64,000 bases of DNA, taken from Colius striatus. Lineage: Eukaryota > Chordata > Aves > Coliiformes > Coliidae. The notes beneath the pieces are model-generated. The model saw only the letters and a program-made list of their open reading frames with translations, did no database searches and was not told the DNA's origin. Positions 27,487 to 39,790 of the stretch are shown one piece after another (the stretch's first letter is position 1; every line of letters begins with the position of its first letter). The translations under genes and the position numbers were made by a program. The stretch covers positions 5,890,001-5,954,000 of the forward strand of contig NC_084763.1 of NCBI RefSeq assembly GCF_028858725.1. The letters run 5' to 3'.

Positions 27487-27904
27487 AGAAAGTAGTAAGA
27501 AATCATTTCAAGGTGATGGGATAGCCTACTTCCAGGCGAGGTGTTCATCAGAGGGCTTGCAAATGTCTGCAGTTTCTGTCTTATGGCTGTTTCTGTCTAT
27601 TGATGTGCTGAGACTTGAAAGGTTGTTGGAAGTCTGTAGTGGTAATGTAGATTATTGTTTGTTCAGTTCTACCAAGGTGGTTAGTATGTGTTACTTAGCA
27701 AGGTCAGACATCCAGCTTATACCCTGAGGTGTACATTTTTCAGAAAATTGTCTCGTAATTGAGACCCAGATGCCCCTCTGAACCCAAGGAGAGGGGAAGT
27801 TTTGTGCTTATATCACGAGGTGACTTTGCACACTTTAGATTTTTGCTGCTGACACAGTTTAATCATCTCAATCCAGTTTTTATCTGTATAGAATTGTCAA
27901 AAAA

Positions 27905-28660
27905 ACCTTAAGACGTTACAAAAGAGATTTTGGGACAATTTGATCAAGTGAATAGTAACAAGTCAGCTGGTCCCAATGGTATTTGTCCAAGAAATTGCTG
28001 AGCCTAAAATTATGATATGCAGCTTATCAGGTAAATTAGTACCTACACTAGAAAAAATTTAAAGGGCTCCAGAGATTATTCTGAGCACTACAAACAAGTC
28101 TGACTTCGGTAAGGCTGAGCTATTAGATATGATCATAAAGAAAGAATGAGCAAGAAGATAAATACAGCACATTACATAAGAGTCAATATGATATCTGTAC
28201 AGAAAAGTCTCCAGTTCCTGTGAGTATGTGAAGAATTGTCAACTATTTGACATAGTGGGCTTGGACTTTGAAAAGACACTTTTTAAGGTTTCTCAGTAGA
28301 ACTTCCTAAAGCAACTAAGATGCCATGAGAGAGAGGAGAGTTCTTCTCTTAGATTAATAACAGCTTAAATGATAGGAAATAATAAATGGCTAGTGTTGCA
28401 CCATAACTGTAGATTACTGTCATAAGCCTCCCAGGATCTTTGCTCTGCAGTGCATTCGTAAATTGCCTGGAAAAAGAGATGAAGAGCTCTGTGACAAAGA
28501 GTTTTTGATGATACAGAATTATTCAAAACTAAGGCTAATTGTAAAGAGTTGCAGACAACTCAAAATATTGAGTGGATGAAAGAATTGCAGATAACACTCA
28601 GTAATGATAAATACTGAATAATGTATAGAGGGAAAAATCATCCCAGCTATACAGGCCTCA
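27905..28660 (+). mobile_element. Old, decayed CR1-type LINE, reverse-transcriptase region
   Basis: The + strand keeps scattered blocks of an amniote CR1 ORF2: AACAAGTCAGCTGGTCCCAA, GAGTCAATATGATATCTGTA, TTGGACTTTGAAAAGACACT, AGATTAATAACAGCTTAAAT, TTGATGATACAGAATTATTC and CATCCCAGCTATACAGG, in the expected order. In the parent element the middle block encodes the LDFQKAF-type motif of the polymerase palm. Here stops and frameshifts are frequent, so it is a fossil. It is more diverged than the short CR1 ends in the window, which suggests an older insertion. Confidence 0.75.
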
Positions 28661-31600
28661 GACCTTGTAGAACACTGGTCCAAGAAAAATATCCATGAGC
28701 CCAGAAATGGGAGGTCCTCTGTGACTGGTCAGCCACTTTCATGGACCTCTCTCTGGGATCTGTAGCAGTGATGAGCTCCTAATTTTGCTCAAGGTCGGCC
28801 TATGGTAATCTTACAGTAGCCTGGCAGAAGACACAGGCTTTATAGAGGCATTTTGGAAGTTTGAGTTTGCTTGACAGGGAGGAAATGATTTCTTTTTCTC
28901 GTTGTAAAAGTGCTGGGATGTAGGCAAGGTGTGTACCAGTCCTTGTGCTGCACCAACATGAGAAGAGCTAGTTGGTGGAGGGCTGTGGCAAGTTGGAGTC
29001 TGGATCAAGATATTTTAGAGCCTGAAGGCACCTGCCTTACTCACTCTAGTGTATTGAATGATAAGAGAAAGAGTGTAAAGTCTGGGTCCAGAAGGACCAC
29101 TGCATCTGAGGCATGTTTCTCTGAGCACTCCTTTGGGAGGGGTATTGGAGCATGTGTATACATCTGCACCTTGGAGAAGTAAGTAGCACTTACTTTTTGG
29201 CACAGAGAAGCATGTCAGCACCCTCCTGACAGAGGGTAACATCCCCTTACAGATCTACTGGAAGTGCAAGAACAGCTCTCTATATACACCTTTTCTGTCT
29301 GGATTCTGTTCACTGTGTCACTTGCCAAGGCTTGTGGGATTGACCACAAATGGTCAACACAGAGACTGAGACCAAACAGAGCTGTAGGAGGAGGTTTAGG
29401 CAGAAAAGATAAGACCAAATGATAATGGAAAGGTGACAAAAGTCAGACTCGAGAGTTTGGTTTTTGGAAAGGTGGTAGCCAAGTGCTTATATCTTTAGAA
29501 TGGGTTTTTGCCTGGTATCCACTAGGTCAGTGTCTCCCCTCTCATCAACCATATCCCAGAGGACTCTCTGAGAGGACTGATGATGGTGATGATACTCCTT
29601 TATATGACAGTCTTGACACACAGGATTTCTTGGGAGATGGAGCTGTGGATACCTCAGTGACCTCTTCTAATGATGTAAGGGAATGCTGCCCTCTGCCATG
29701 AATTAAGTTTGGCAGTTTTATCTCCCAGGATAAACTTCCAGCAGCTGCTCACGGTGTCTGGAGAGATGGCAAGCAGAACTAGGGTTGGAGTGAGCAGGAC
29801 CCTGAGGCAGTGCACATGGGGAAGAGAGAAGGAAAACATTAGCAGGAGAAGAAAGGGTATCTTCACTCAAGCTGCCCTTCTGCAAATGTGTCCCTTTTCA
29901 TCCCTACTGAGGAACACAAGTTGGGTGGCTTTGGCCAGCTCTGTGCGCCTCCTGTACGGACACACACTTTATTCCTCCTTCCTGGTCCAAGGAGCAATCT
30001 GTCTGGCTTTGCCCTAGGACCTAGCACAGGTAGATAGAGCCTACCCATTTTCCCTGATAGAGCAATGCACTCAATGGAGGGATCATTTGAAAGACACTAC
30101 AAAGAACTTCTCTCTCCTCCCTGACTCCATGCAGTGCCAACAGCACATAACTGGCTCTTGCTCTGGTGGATTCCCCTTCTTGCACATGGGTGGCAATTGC
30201 AAGGAGAGTTCCTGCAGGGAGAAGAGTTTTGGGTTGTGGGGTGGAAGAAGTACTTTTTGGGAGGCAGGAAAGAGGAAAGAAGGCTGAGTAAGGGCAGCAG
30301 ACTTTGCCTGCTGTGGCAATTAGTGTGTGCCCAACCCTCTGATTCATATGCAGGTTAAGGTCAGTCCATCTCCTTGTACTGGCCACAGGCTTGGTATGCA
30401 TGGTAGCCATTTGAGGTAGATAACCATGTCATATACCAAGAGCAAAGTGCTTTAGGCCTAGGAGGTGGGCTCTCAGGCTGACCCAACAGTCAGCAAAGAG
30501 AAACAGTAACATGTCATAGAGCTGATCTGTCACAAATCCCACTAGTAAATCAAGAATCGCAGTAACAAGAGTTGCAAACAGTTGGTAGATTGAAGTATGT
30601 TCAAACAAACAAGACGTCTGTAGGGCAGCTATGACTAGTAAGTTAATTTAAATGGTACATCTACTGTAATTTATGAGTGAAACTAGGGTCTAAATTCACT
30701 GAGTATATAAATGATTGGAAATGATTCATTTACTTTTATTAAATAAGAGGGAGGACTAGCAAGTGCTGTGTTCTGAGCAACTGACATGTGATAATGACTG
30801 CTCCTGCAGAAAAGCATAATAGAAAGTGTCTGAGTCACTCATTAACATCTACCACTATCCTTTCTGTAAATTACAAGTCATTAAAGCCCAATATAGCTTC
30901 TCTGGAACTAGAACCGTAATTTTACCTTACTAAAATATTTCATTTTCATTTACTGTAGCAATCTTAAAGGCTGAGACTCTTCTTTTGAGCAGGTTAGGGG
31001 AAGTAATTGTGATCTAAACCTGATCCACAAAGCCTTGGTTTATATTACTATATGGAGGGATAAATGTTAAATTGTTTCATTGTCATTTGGTTTCACTGCA
31101 GAGTGACAATCTTGCTGTCAATGCTCTTAGTACAGGTGTCTTCTAAGAGTAGAGTGAGAACATCACCTCATTTTTTACAGATCATCACCAGTCCACCAGT
31201 TTGGGGACCTTTGTCTTGGATTGAATTTAAATCAGCAGTTTGGATGTGAAAGACTTGATGTCTCATTAACAATCCCTTGATCCACCCAGTTCCTCTGGGT
31301 GCTGTTTTAGGATGATAATCCAAACCATTCTCCAAATCTTTATAAGCAATCAGTTTTAAGTGAAGCTCTTGGAAGATAAGACTTCTCTTGCTAGTTAGTT
31401 CTAGGAAAAAAAACTCAAACCCAACACAGGTGGGCTTTGATCAGACAGGTATTCTTTTAAAGTCAGATTTAGTCATTTGAGATTTTGTTTCTGCATGTCT
31501 GATACTATGCTAGAAAATAATACAAATACAGTATTAAAAAACCTAAGATGAAGAGCTTCAAAATGAGCCTCCTGGCCAATTTAGATCAGGTTGAGGGCTT

Positions 31601-34600
31601 GAACTAGTGCAGTAAATCTCTTCTTTAATGTGCAAATTTACTTTTAACCTGACTTGATGGTAACTTCTAGGTAGCTTAGCCTTACCAAAAAGGATCGTAG
31701 ATTTGGTTAAACTGTAAATCTCCTTTAAAATTCAAATATCCCCTGACAAAGCACTGAGACTCTCTTTAAAAGTCTCAATATCACTGTCTCACGTTAATAG
31801 TTACTTTAATAGGGTGCCACTCGTGTTACTTGTTCTCCCTGTTATGTGGTCAGGGCCCTTGTAGGTCTTTGCTGAAAGCTAGATTTGCTGGTGTAAATAG
31901 GCATTGAGTTTATTCCTTTTCCTGGAACAGTAATGAGATCATCGCATCAGCTCTGTGTTGTGATGTGATTAAGTTTGCACTGTGACTCAGTTACCTTGTC
32001 CTGGAGGACAGAGTTGTAAGATTGACAGCCACGGTGGCTGGAGTAGCAAAAGGCAGAGTCTCGTGGCAGACATCCAGAGGCTCATTCTGCATCTGAAAAC
32101 AACCAGTCCCGTGGTTTTAAGGGAATACAGTGTAAGGGTGTCTAATAACTTCTTGTTTAATGAGAATCTGCCTGCCCTCATTTCTGTAACTGTGTTCATA
32201 TGCAATTTATTGACTTAATCAGGTTAAGTGTATGGGCCGCAACATCTAATTTTAGGGCACACCTTGTTCGTGGTACTTGTGCAATAGCAAATGGAAAACA
32301 GTGATGTAATCAACTGTGCATCAGCAAAAATGTCTGAGGAGTTTTAACCTGACACCTCTGAGCGAAAGCAAACTACTTTCTTAAGTGAAAATGCCTCATT
32401 TGTAACCTCTGCATATTTCTTCTGACTATGACTACGTGATAGTAGTACTTCAGAGATTTTTTCCCATAGCCAAGAAGAAATGGAGAGGAAGAAGTACCCA
32501 GTTCAGCACCCTCCCGTTCAGCAGGGTTGCCTTTAGTCAGTGGGAGCCGTTCCTCCAACGCTGAATTCACCCCTGAGATAAAAGCAACGAGACGGTTCGG
32601 ATGTAAAATAAGAAAATGCTTGTTCCTACGCTGAATGGGAAATGGAACGTGTTTTGAGATAACAAAAACTACAGAGGGTTGCTTCTCTCCCTGAGAAACC
32701 TAATGGTATGATTCAGGATTGAAGTTTAACTCGCCTGAGCAAGCATTTCATGGCCAAATAAACACTGCATCGCAGAGCTGGTTAACATTCAGCCAGAGCA
32801 GCTGGACTCACGCTTATTCAGGTTTTCCCTAGGACTTGCTCTGCACTTTTAGAGAAAAGTCACTTCCCTAATTTTTTCTCAGTAGACATTGGCTTCCAGG
32901 CTGTTTGTTCAAGATAAACATCAAAATGGGGATGCAAAGGTCAATCTCTGCTGTGTTACAGAGTTACCAGAGAAACAGTCAGTTTGCCTTCCAGAGAATG
33001 TACTCCTGTCCAAGTTAAACTGTTTCCTTCCTATAGGGAAAAGGATTTCTTCTTTGGGGATTCAGCAGATTTTGTGACAGCCTCTCCCTTGCTGTGGACT
33101 TGCTTCTTAGCTGAAAGTGTTATCTTTTCAGCTTTCCACCTCTTTATCCACCTTCTAATGGCAAAAGCGTGTGAGCTCACGCTGAAGGCTCTGAGATGGT
33201 GGCTGCAGAAGGGTCTGCTGACACCTCCCCTTCCCTGTCTTTCCTGTGCTGGAGACCTGTCTCAGCCAGAGGTTAATGCAGGCTCACCTTCCTCAGCTCT
33301 TCAAGAGAATACCAGAGCAAAGGAGATGATTATGAACAGGGATCTTAGTCTCCTCTTCCTGCACTGGGGACAGGAGCCCCTAGCAATGAAGTGGAGCAGG
33401 CTGTTGGAGCGGTGATGCTTTATTTTAAACGGTCTCTTTTTTTACACCATGGCAACTAAACCCAACAAACCTCATTTATACAGCATCATTAATTGATGGC
33501 TTAACTAATCTCAATTTGAATATGTTTGGTAAAAATAAGAGGGTGTTAAAAATAATGGTGATAACATCTTTTGGTAGTAATTTCTTGCTTTGAGGTTTGA
33601 CAATCAGCGAGCTTTTAAAATCTGGACATCCATCGCGGTGCCACCAAGGCAAAGGAGTTAAGGGAGCTACTGCCTGCTCAGTTGGAAATTAACACTACCT
33701 TGCCTGAGGTAACACAACTGGCTGTATGGGCATCCCAGTCTTTTACAGCATGGAGTAAAATAGGTTGATGTAAATCACCACCAATGGTGGTTCAAACCAG
33801 CCCATTTAACATTGCATTTAGTGGGTGCATATAGACATAGATTTTGCTTCCCTTCTAAGTGGTTGATGATTTCTTAAACTACTTTAACTGAAGTACTTGT
33901 GGTTGTTTGACTCTTAGTTGTATGCTTTTAATGTAGCTACAATTTGTTTAACTACACAATGGAGAAGATAAGCTGGAGTATCTGTGGTAACTGCGAGGCA
34001 CAGCCTTCTGCAGGGAGAACAGGAACAATTTAAGCAGGCATTTTGTAACTTCTACATCCAGTTCTTGACACTGTGATATATTCCTCCTTGCCTTGTCTCA
34101 CTTTGATCACAACTGGACAGTTGCATTAGAGTAAAATTGTCCTTGCCATGCCCACCAGCTGCACAGACAGCTAGTCTAGTCCCCCTCACTCCCTCTGCCA
34201 TGAAGCATTATGCAGAGTTGTCATGCGTTGCCCTTCTTTTTATACTGTCAGAGATGAGTTACCAGCTACTTCAGTTTATCCTTAAATGACATGAGCCTTG
34301 GTCTTCCCTGACTTCTTTTATTAACAGTAAGGCAGTACATTGCCATTCATGTCACTAGTTAGTGACATCATGTTGGACTCGCAGCCTTTGTGTCTTTTTC
34401 TTCTATTGTTGATGGAAGCCTGCCAGGTTGAAGATCTTGCTCCCTTTTTGCACCCTAGCATAATAAGAGCACTTCTTGCATGTGTTGGAAGTGGCAGCTG
34501 ATAAGAAAAGATGAAGAAGACTGTACAGCACTATATTGAGAGAGAAAAAAAAGGTGATTTGTCTTCTCTTTGCAAGTTTCTGCTCTAAATCATTTAACCT

Positions 34601-37600
34601 TGTGTTAGAGCCTGTTTGTTTTTGCAATTACAGGAAAGAAACTCTACAGTGCTTTTATTCATCTGTATTTTGAATTATTATTGTTGTTATAAAGAACAGT
34701 AAAATGGTGTTATGTGGGGGACAGCTGCAAGAGTTTCTCTTAGACACGGGCTGCCAAGTTGGGAACTCAATGAACTGATAAAAGCGTAGGAAAACTACTC
34801 AGGAACCTGTTCCTGCCAGTCACTGATGAAACCATGATAGTTAAGGGTGGGTATAAGTGAATTGAGGTAAGGAGAGGAAAATCAATACAAAATTGTCAAA
34901 GGACTAGTTTCCTGATGTCAGTAAAACAGCAGGTCTTGCAGTGGGTGAAGCACGTGGAGTCCAAACACAACTTAATGAAATGGCAAGTGTTGACACGAAC
35001 CCAACCAGGATTGTACTGATAAGCTGTGGTTATGTGCTGTGTGACATGCAGTGGGAGGGTGGCTGCTGAAGCAGCTGTGAATGCTGTACTTGCAACTTGG
35101 CCTATTGAACTGTTAATTCTGTGTTAAATCTTCTTACGTTTGTTTGGAATCAGTAGAGCAAGTCTGGAAATATATGTGCATCTGTGTTCAGTGCAGATTT
35201 GGGATGACCTTTACATTGATGGTGGCTTTGAGAACTGGCACTCAAGTATTCAGACAGTCTGCACTGGCTGGTTTTTAATGACAGCGACCCAGGGGAGACT
35301 CAAATATGGGACCTGCTTTTAATTTCAGAGAGCAACAAGAATGAAAAGTCTTTGTTCCAGTGGCTGGTATACTGCAAACTGACTTACCCCCTTCTTTGGA
35401 ACATGTTTATTTTCTGAGAGTGCTCTCTCCCAGTGATTAGCACTGCTCTGGTATTTGGGTACTGGGAGACCAGTGTGATTATGAATAGATACAGGAACTG
35501 TCTGAAAAGCAATACTGCCCTGGTCAACAATGAGAAATATGCTCTTTTCACACGGACAGGTGTTTTGTTTTGAGTTGTGCAGCGAAACTGATGGTTCTGA
35601 AACCTGCAACCTGTTTGTTGGATTCATTATTCAAGGCCAGTGTAATTCCCAGTGTCTGTCACTGTTGTTTTTGTTATGGAGTCCTAATTCGTTGTTTCTG
35701 TGGGCACAAAAGGATTGCCGGACTCATTTGGTGTTGCAGTGCACTGTAATTTTACACAGTGCAATGCTGTTGAGATTGCCTAGCTGTGTCATCTGTTGGG
35801 CTCATCACTATTACTTCCTTTTGACCTCCTCTCTGTAATTGCACTTGAATGACTTACTAGTTGTCATAAAGATACTTAAATGCAACTGGGCTTGTTAAAA
35901 AAAACCTAGTGAATAGACCGAAATGATTCTCACTGAGGTCGATGAGGACCAACTAGGCTGCTGCTGCTCTCTGCCAGGCAGGCAGAGCCATCTGTCACAT
36001 GACAATAAGCAAGCATTGATTTCAGAAGTCCATTTGTTTTTATGACAGTTTTTACAATTTTATGGAAATTGAGCCATTACATAAAGCATCATTTTCTTCA
36101 GAAATTGGTGTTTTATAGACTTATGTCCCTGTTCAGTCATTTACCTTCCTACTTGCATTTTACATAAAGTGTAATGGTGCTTTTTTTCCCCCCTAATAAA
36201 AATTATTCAAAGCTTTTATTTTATTTGTAGTCTTTTTTTTTTCAGTGTTTGAAAGAAAATCCATGTTTGGTACTTAAGGAAAACCTCAAGGCTAGAAACC
36301 TCAGCCGAGTTTTATGTGTCCATAGAAACCAAATCTATCGGGGCTACAATGGACCTAACATTTAATATTTAGCCCAAAATCATAGCTCATCATGATTTTC
36401 TAACAAGGTTTTGCAACCCTTTATATTATTCGAGTGTGTATTTTTCATCATCTGTGTTAGTTCTTGATTTTACTTATCCTATTCCTGCTCTTCTTGGAAT
36501 GGGAAATCCAACCCATGAAGTGTCAAGTTGTACAGGTCTGTAGTTCTTGGAGTCTTGTGTTCAAGTCCAGTTTGTGACCAATGTGACCAATTTTGTTTCA
36601 TCCTCCCTAAAAATTAATCAGTGCCACAGAAATGTTCTGCTCAGGGGAAGCTGGGGATTTGGCATCCTAGGTCAGACTTGAATTCTACCGATAGATCTGT
36701 GTGAAGACAGTTACACAGCATCTGTTCACATCTGGCTCTCTCAAGGCACAGTAGTCTTTTGTCTTTATGAGGCACATTTCAAAGAAGGACAGGGGACAAT
36801 GTCAAGTTGGAGGCGTTAATTTTTGGAGGCTTGTATGCATTAAAACTCCAATTCCTCAGTAAACTGCAACTTCTTGGCAGTTCCTCGGGGTCTGGCCAGT
36901 TCACATGAGCATCACAGGCACGGCCCACTCAAGGGTTTGTGTCCTTAGATACAAAAGCATTTATGAAGTTGAAAATTGCTTGTTTTCTTGTGTACTTCTC
37001 CTGTATGGTAATTACCAGTTAAAGGTTCTGGGTGTTACTGGGTTTTCCTCATAGTGAGAAGATGAGTTATCTGTGGTAATGATTCTTACCCTTACAAGTG
37101 TATAAACATTTGGTATTATTTCAATTGCCATAGCATGAAATACGTCAGTGAAAGACCTCGATTCATCTGTACTAGATGAACATGAAAAGAAAAGGCATCC
37201 ATCCCTAACCAGTGGAGCACATTGATAAAGGCTGGATGTAACTCAAAACAAACTTTGCAGTCAGACTGTTTTGTGATTTTATGGGGAGATATAAGGGATA
37301 ACAGATGCTGAAATTCAGGCATCTTACGGATTGAATTATTAGGCCATAAAAGACGGCAGCACTGGAATCAACAGGAATCAACATTTAAGAGGGATTAGGA
37401 GTTACTTGTCAGAAGCTGTTTTAGGAGAGAAGCTGACAAAGAGAGACTATGGAAGGGCATTTGAATATGAGAAATGACAAACTCAAGAGGAAATCTAGAT
37501 ATTCAGAGAATCTGTGCCTTGCTTTAGTGTGTGTTCATAACTGCTTTTAGGCTTTTTACTCTAAGGCAGCCAGGACCCTCTATAATAGCTCCTAAAGGAA

Positions 37601-39409
37601 CATAAATGTGGGATCTGCGCCTAAATTGGAATTACTGTGGTAATAAAAAAACTAATCAGTGGATTTCCCAGTTCCTTTTGCAAGGGGGAAGTCACAAGAG
37701 ACCATCGGGGTGAGATGCACCTGGGAGGTGGTGGTCTCATGGGATCCAGCAAGATGAGGCCAGGCAGCTGCTTGGGAGCTGCGGGAAGAGGGATCTGAGG
37801 GCCTTGCAGGGTTTGTGTTAGCTCAGTATGTGTCCCTGTTTTGCCAATGTTATGTTTGAGGCCAGCTGGGATAACTGTTTGGATGGAATGAAGCTAGTCT
37901 GAAGTGTTACCTCAGGGAGTTGTTGGCATGCAGATGACAGGTTGCAGATGAGCTCCCTGGTACCAGGGTGACGTTTATTTTTAATGTCATATTGATGCTT
38001 ATGAGCATGCATAACTTATCAACACTGCTCTCCCATAGCACCTTGGAGACACCCTTTGCCAGCCAGGACTGCTATTTACTTTTGTTAATGAAGTTGTTGT
38101 GGGCAGCTGGGTCTGATGGATGTGAAGAAGTTGCCCTGTCCAGTTCTGTTAAGTCAAACCTTTTAAACTCACTAGTTCCAGAGGATGGAAACTGTGATAG
38201 TGAATATTTTCTGGGTTATTAAGACATCTTGTGTTTTCTGAAAGTGAGCTGAGAACAGTGCTCACAATAAAGACCAAATCAAAAATGCAATGAGCCAGAG
38301 AGCATTCTTCCATTCAATAATTACCCCGCGGTTTCACAACCTTCTCTTACACTTAGACAATGCCCCTCAGAGTTGGTAATTTTACAGTTTTACAGCAATC
38401 ACAGAGCGTGCTTTTGTGTGCCTGATGTGTACGCTGAAGGGCAGAGACAAGCCTCAAAGTGGAAGGTGTCAGAAACTTCCAAAATCAATTAGCTGTTCTA
38501 TAGCTTGTGGGAGAGCCATTCCTCATGTGTGTGTGAACAGGCCCCAGGACAGCGTGCCCTTCAGACTGCTGGGGAACCTTTCCAAGTCACTGCTGCAAAT
38601 TGCTTTGAACTTAGAATAAACCTGCACTCACAAATTAGAAGGAAACAAAACACCTTGAATGAAATCTTGGCCTTATCAAAGTTAAAAGGAGCTTGCAGCT
38701 GACTTCAGTGGAACAAGAATTTGATCTGTAAAGAGGGGGAGGGGGAAAAAGCAACCCAAAAAGATTTTTGAACACTGAAATCAGAGCTAAGCTGTCTGAT
38801 GTAGGGTTTGGGGCTTTTTAAGTCACAGGTAGCTGCTTGTTTTCACATGTATTTGCAGGATCTGAAGGCCGCAGTGTCTTTGTAATCGTGCGTCTGCAAT
38901 CCCTGCCTGCAATAGGCCTGCCAGAGCACACCTGCAACACTCATGCTTCATAGAATCATTTCTTGTTTTTATGGCCCAGCAACACTGCTCAGGCCTGTTC
39001 AAATGAGTTGGCAATTAGCAACATAAATATAACTTGTCAGACTTGATCTGTTCTTCCCACACACGTGTTCTCTCTCCATCCGAAGCATGTGCAGAGACAA
39101 GAGTAGCCAGGAAGCGTGCTGTGATGGGGGGATATGCCAGGAAGGTTTTTGCCCTTTTAGAATGAGCTCTGGTGCATTATGGAGAGCACAAATAACTTGT
39201 GGCCATCCTAATGAGTGCGTGGTGTCTCTGTGAGCCCGCTGTCCTCACTTGTTCCTCTGCTACGCTTGCGTAGCCTGGCAAGAGGTACCGTTAATTTTCA
39301 TTGAACTACTTGTAAACTGGTTGCACCTTAGTGCTTTAAATCATCCAGTCCCACGTACCTGCTGACAGCATGTCTGACATCCAGACAGAACGCCTCACAA
39401 AAGACCACT

Positions 39410-39790
39410 GTATTGGTCTAGCATGATGTAGAATGGCTTTATGAAAAGCAGGTCCTGCCTGACTAACCTGATCTCCTTCGATGAGGTGATGACTCGCTCA
39501 GTGGATCAGGGGAAGGCTGGGGATGCTGTTTACCTGAATTTTAGCAAAGCCTTTGATAACTGTTTCCCACAGCATTCTGCTGGAGAAACTGGCTGCTCGT
39601 GGCTTGGATGGGTGCACTGTGCTGGGTAAAAAAACTGGCTGGATGGTTGAGTCACCATCCCTGCAGGTATTTAAAAGACGTGTAGATGTACACCTAGGAA
39701 CACGGTTTAGTGGTGGATGTGGCCGTGCTGGTTTAACTGTTGGGCTTGATGATCTTAAAGGTGTTTTCCAATCGAAATGATTCTGTGATA
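39410..39790 (+). mobile_element. CR1 LINE fragment with internal deletion (RT part joined to the 3' end)
   Basis: The first part translates to KSRSCLTNLISFDEVMTRSV and AVYLNFSKAFD, the conserved start of the CR1 reverse-transcriptase palm. After AACTGGCTGGATGG (about 39645) the sequence jumps straight to the 3' terminal region (CAGGTATTTAAAAGACGTGT ... TTGATGATCTTAAAGGTGTT ... AAATGATTCTGTGA). About 2 kb of ORF2 that would normally lie between is missing. No function is expected. Confidence 0.85.

Noticed and set aside
32984..33415. 143-codon + strand open frame
   Set aside because: Low-complexity composition with no recognisable domain. One frame of this length is expected by chance in GC-balanced intron sequence of this size.
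38949..38966. TCATAGAATCATTTCTTG, resembling a CR1 tail
   Set aside because: No CR1 sequence follows on either side.
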